DNA of 64,000 nt from Kalmusia sp. IMI 367209. Its lineage: Eukaryota > Ascomycota > Dothideomycetes > Pleosporales > Didymosphaeriaceae. Positions 60,501-64,000 of the stretch are shown piece after piece; within the stretch, counting starts at the first letter, position 1; the number at the start of each line of letters is the position of its first letter. The stretch spans positions 3,472,001 through 3,536,000 of the forward strand of contig JAPEUQ010000001.1 of the NCBI GenBank assembly GCA_027946365.1, given 5' to 3'. The notes under the pieces are model-generated. The model made no database searches, was not told the origin of the DNA, and saw only the letters and a list, made by a program, of their open reading frames with translations. The translations under genes were made by a program, and so were the position numbers.

Positions 60501-61187
60501 CATCAGAACCTAGAGACGTGAAGCCCACTGCCTCAGATAATTGTGACGTTGAAGCAATTGGCGAAATGAGTCCGGGACACGCAAGTAACGCTTTGCAATC
60601 CAGCCAATCTTCAAAGCGAGAGCGTCATCTTCGCAAAGCGGCATTCTATGCTGCTGATTCTCTCTCAATGGCCGACAAACTCGGTGCAACGTATGCTGAG
60701 TTTACAGCGAGAGAGTTGCCGAACTCCTCGGCAATGTGCAGCTTTGATTGTGCACAGATTCTCGCTGAGTGGGTAGCATCCGTGCAAGACCGCGTAGGTC
60801 GCTTTCTCGGAGTGCTTGGCAAGGACGAAATCGATTATACCACTGTGCCCGCGATAATGCTATTAGAGGAGGAGGACATCAAATTGATCCAAAAAATCGC
60901 AGATATTCTTCATACTGCAGATATGAAGCTTGCTTATGACATCACTTCAAACGCCATACCGATGCTAGGCGGGCTTTCAAATCTCGGACATTGTGGGTAC
61001 AGTACTAAGCTTCTCATGGTCACGGCGTACATGCTCGAGAAATCCGCTGTTTGGCCTGGTAAGGTTCCACCTCGTATTGGAAAGAGGACACGCTAACACT
61101 TGTGTAGTCACGCATGTAATGGCTCGTGCTCTGGAAGCGCATGCAAACCACCTCAACCAACGCGCCGAAGCCTCCGTGGTTGCGTAG
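57576..61187 (+). CDS. C2H2 zinc-finger transcription factor with fungal-specific TF domain
   Basis: Three exons: 57576-57657, 57717-61058 and 61108-61187 (introns 59 and 49 nt; branch sites CTGAC and CTAAC); 1167 residues. All phases match, and the last exon adds [20 protein letters not shown]. Two adjacent C2H2 fingers lie at residues 61-81 (CGTC...HERSH) and 89-110 (CPQC...HQQKLH), as in the ADR1/RSF2-type regulators that contact DNA with a finger pair. A long Ser/Gly/Pro-rich region (about 115-500) follows, then a fungal_trans-type domain (from about 513: [21 protein letters not shown], later [18 protein letters not shown]). This pairing of C2H2 fingers with the fungal_trans domain is known in ascomycete regulators of carbon use and stress. 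The target genes are unknown. It stands isolated, with 6.8 kb upstream free of genes. Confidence 0.92.
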
Positions 61188-62616
61188 TAAATATTGTTTA
61201 TAAGTGGACGGTGTACAAAAGTTTGATGGACCGACATATCTTATCGCGACGGTTGATACCCATTCAACGACCCTTCTACGTTCATGATCTATCTTTGATC
61301 GGAGGCAATGACATTTACGAAGCGTACGAAACTCGATTTCCTCTATCGAGATTATATGTCCACCTCAGATCTAGACAGGAACTTGGACGAACATGCCGAT
61401 TTTCGCGACTTCCCTGTATTTGTACATTTCCTTTCGGATCGGATTTTCAATGGGCTCCTGATGAAAATATGTGCCCTTCCTGCTGCTGCAGACACACTCA
61501 ACATTGTTTTATCATTTGTTGAGAGTCTCTGTGATGCTATCCTTTACTGTATGCGCACTTCCACTTTCTTTCGGTGTTGGATTCAGGTTTGTGATTACAT
61601 CCTACAGGTGTAATCTTGGGCCTCAAGCCGAAAACTACGATTCCGGAGTTCTAGAGCTTTTGCTCGACTTTTCTCTTCGTTCTTCTCACTAGGGTCTTAA
61701 CATGTAGGGTTGCTAGGTTTTCCAATTGGCGTAAACTCATTCAGCAGGCGGCGAAATACGCGAGAATGGCCTCGGCCTGGATGTCAAAATCTGGATATCA
61801 ACGATGTTACGAGCACTTCTTCTTATATCTATAATGATCTGTTTGGTTGGATGGTATGCGAGCTTGGAATTACAGAACGGTAGGGTCTTGAAATGTTTGT
61901 CCAGATCGAAAAAGTTTTCAGGCCACATAGTGGGTACGCCAATTGAAAACACTGTTTGCATAAAATTTTCTTATCTGCATTGACTACTAACTCTATGTTC
62001 AACATAACAGAGTCGTCTTTAAGTGCTTCACCGCTGTACACGCGGTGCATGGCATAGTAGCTTTTTTCGAACGTTGTAGTCGCCGCCAGCCTTTTCGATC
62101 ACCGCACGCCTACAACAAGCCTCCAGCCACCAGACCACACAAAGCCGGATCGTTCTAAAACTTAACGCTACCATCCACGAATCGCTAACGATAGCGTCTC
62201 CACAGATCGTTCAGACGCCCTGCGCCTTGCGGCTGATTCTCCGCGCGGTCACAGAGCCCAGGTGGGCTTCCATAGCTTGTGGGGACTCCATGCGGATGAT
62301 CTCGTGCTATGCGCGGCATCAATATCAAGTACGCGTAGTCTAAGCCAAGCGAGTGACGGAGTGACGGAGGTTCGAGGGATCGACATCCGAATAGCCTAGA
62401 TGAAAGGTGCACGCAGCTAAGAGTTTCTGGAGTATACTGGACTCAGGGTTCTGTGGAGAAACATCGAAGATGTGGGGAAATCCGACCGGAAACGCACTCT
62501 CTCCTTGCTCTTATGCTTTCCTACATCAACGGACTTGGTAGCACCTACCTATTCCTATCTAAATCACTACAGCTCTAAAGCACCTTCTTGACTAGGGGAA
62601 GGCTCCCATGGTAACT
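61188..62616. other. Intergenic region
   Basis: Includes the 3' UTR of the regulator. A plus-strand ATG frame (61308-61613, 101 codons) has aromatic and acidic residues but no recognisable family, and it lies within the expected 3' UTR. No other gene seen. Confidence 0.4.
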
Positions 62617-63185
62617 TTACACGCGAGCATTACACACTTCCTCACGCGAAAGCCAAGTATAGTCTGCTCCCGTGCAGCTGGTACTCAATCTCAGCCCGTC
62701 GGACGTACCTCCGCTTGCCAGGGCGCTAGCTGCATCAGCAGGTCCAGAAGTGGGCAGATTTTTGAGAATTAGTCCGAAGGAGGCGCCGTCTTGGACGCGG
62801 GCCGGCGAAGCCGGGCGCGCGCTGAAGTTGAGTGGAAATTTCACCTGTGAAGGGTATGTGTGATGGTGGCGTCCGATTGGGTGGACATGAAAGGCTGGCA
62901 GGGGTAGCGCAACGGGGTTCAAAGAACGCGTAAGGAGATATTGACAGGGTGACGACGTGGTCGTCGTGTGAAAATGTCAGATTGTTGGACCGGCTTTGGA
63001 AGCAGGGACTCACATGCTGAAGGGTACTCGGATTCTTCCTTGTCTCTTGGAAGTGCAACGTCGAGCGGCAAGTATGACAGCTGGTCAGCTGGCGAGCATT
63101 AATTGAAGTGTTCACGCTACTTTCTTGCTTCAATCGAGAAACACGTGTGCGGTTTTCATGCTCATGTTTGAAGTTTGTTGATTGT
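62617..63185 (-). CDS. Candidate spliced gene of unknown function (5' end missing)
   Basis: An intron of 169 nt is clear on the minus strand: donor GTGAGT starting at 63013, acceptor CCCTTCACAG ending at 62845. Both flanking frames are open and join in phase 0: upstream RVSRLKQESS...SCHTCRSTLHFQETRKN, downstream VKFPLNFSARPASPARVQDGA...SREEVCNARV and stop at 62617. The upstream frame stays open to about 63185 without an ATG, so a first exon must lie further right; a TACTAAT branch and AAG acceptor near 63185 fit. The basic, Cys-pair-containing sequence looks coding, but no family is recognised and part could be chance. A second donor-like GTACGT lies in the last exon. Confidence 0.3.
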
Positions 63186-64000
63186 TGCTTGTGCCGAGAT
63201 TAGTACGACGCGCATTACCAATCTGGTATACCACGTCGCATCTACGAAAAAGTTAATGTCAATAATTAATCATTTGTTGAATAACTCATTTCGATGAAGA
63301 GTGGCTACTTTAAGTTAAGAGGGTCATTTTCTAGTCATTGAGTAGCATAGGTCGCGGCGGAACTTCCCCAAACTGATGGTTGAGGTATGATGTACATCCG
63401 GGATCTCTTATTGATACTTGAATGGGAAGGTCAACAATAAGTCAGGGATTGATAGAACAGGTACGTGCTTTTCTTCCTGCATGTATCTTGCAAGTTTCTT
63501 GGTGAAGTTAAGCATTATACTTCAAGTACGACCTTCACATGTATCAGCTAGGTAAAGGAGTTTGTAGGCAAGAAGCTATTTGCTTATTTTGCTGCACATA
63601 CTATTCTTCATGAGGGTTTATAGGAAAAAATAGTCAATAACCATGATGACTACCTGATATCAAAAGCGTGCAGTACCGAGAATACTTACAGATTTGGTAG
63701 ATGGAATTGTGCAGGACAAAGATGATGCTCAACTGGCACGAATCGAATCATAATGTATGTTATTGACACCAGCTTCATGCATACATGTCCAGGTAAACAT
63801 TGGGGACATATAGGTCGCCTGCTTATCTCATCAACGTGAATAGAGGCTAGCTCATATTTGATTGGTCGGAGTATCGCGCTTTGACCACTCGAACTTCAAC
63901 CTCAATCAAGCTGTCGCGCTCTCTCCGCACTGCAACATCGCAATCTATGCACAATTTCCGTAACTTTGATCCTGAGACGTGAAGAGGTGTTTTTACAACT
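63186..64000. other. AT-leaning right end of the window
   Basis: No supported gene. A short ATG frame begins at about 63947 (MHNFRNFDPET) and could be the first exon of a gene that continues beyond the window, but there is not enough sequence to test it. Confidence 0.4.

Noticed and set aside
62340..62400. Possible tRNA B-box (GAGGTTCGAGGGATC)
   Set aside because: No matching A-box or acceptor stem at the right distance. I found no tRNA, rRNA or CRISPR in the window.

Overview
The window is nuclear DNA of a filamentous ascomycete (Pezizomycotina), most likely a Dothideomycete; the class is an inference from gene content and I cannot name a species. The evidence is the gene architecture. Introns are short (mostly 46-150 nt) with GT..AG ends and CTAAC/CTGAC-type branch sites. 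Recognisable fungal orthologues include ATG22, the KEOPS subunit PCC1, the U-box cyclophilin of the PPIL2/Cyp8 type and a CSC1/OSCA-like channel. There are no bacterial operons. About 18 protein-coding genes are supported, and I rebuilt most multi-exon models by matching splice-site phase with protein similarity.

Layout. 1-6.8 kb: a possible 3' gene end, a CSC1-like membrane protein (-) and a small LURP-one/tubby-like protein. 7.3-8.2 kb: a decayed ankyrin-type gene. 9-12.7 kb: a Cys-rich protein of unknown function, PCC1 (-) and a mitochondrial-type small protein. 12.7-16.5 kb: mostly non-coding, then a coiled-coil gene broken by two in-frame TAG codons. 16.8-18.3 kb: a DUF676-type lipase/hydrolase (-). 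20.3 kb: a small unknown protein. 22.9-28.4 kb: a compact redox group with a zinc alcohol dehydrogenase, a vanillyl-alcohol-oxidase-type flavoenzyme and a DHCR24-like FAD oxidoreductase. 29.2-32.7 kb: two secreted proteins, one Ser/Thr-rich and GPI-anchor-like, one germin/spherulin-type cupin. 33.7-35.6 kb: ATG22. 36.3-41.4 kb: two unknown genes diverging from a shared 1 kb promoter, one of them Q-rich and disordered. 41.8-45.4 kb: cyclophilin and a second alcohol dehydrogenase. 48.2-50.8 kb: a divergent pair of coiled-coil/CCCH zinc-finger genes. 57.6-61.2 kb: a large C2H2 regulator, preceded by 6.8 kb without a convincing gene and rich in simple repeats.

How genes may work together. The 22.9-28.4 kb genes could oxidise and reduce phenolic alcohols and aldehydes, with the secreted cupin and GPI-type protein acting at the cell surface. 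This is inference from adjacency. The coiled-coil/CCCH pair together with the broken coiled-coil gene at 15.6 kb looks like a local, fast-evolving gene family. The remaining genes are ordinary housekeeping or unknowns.
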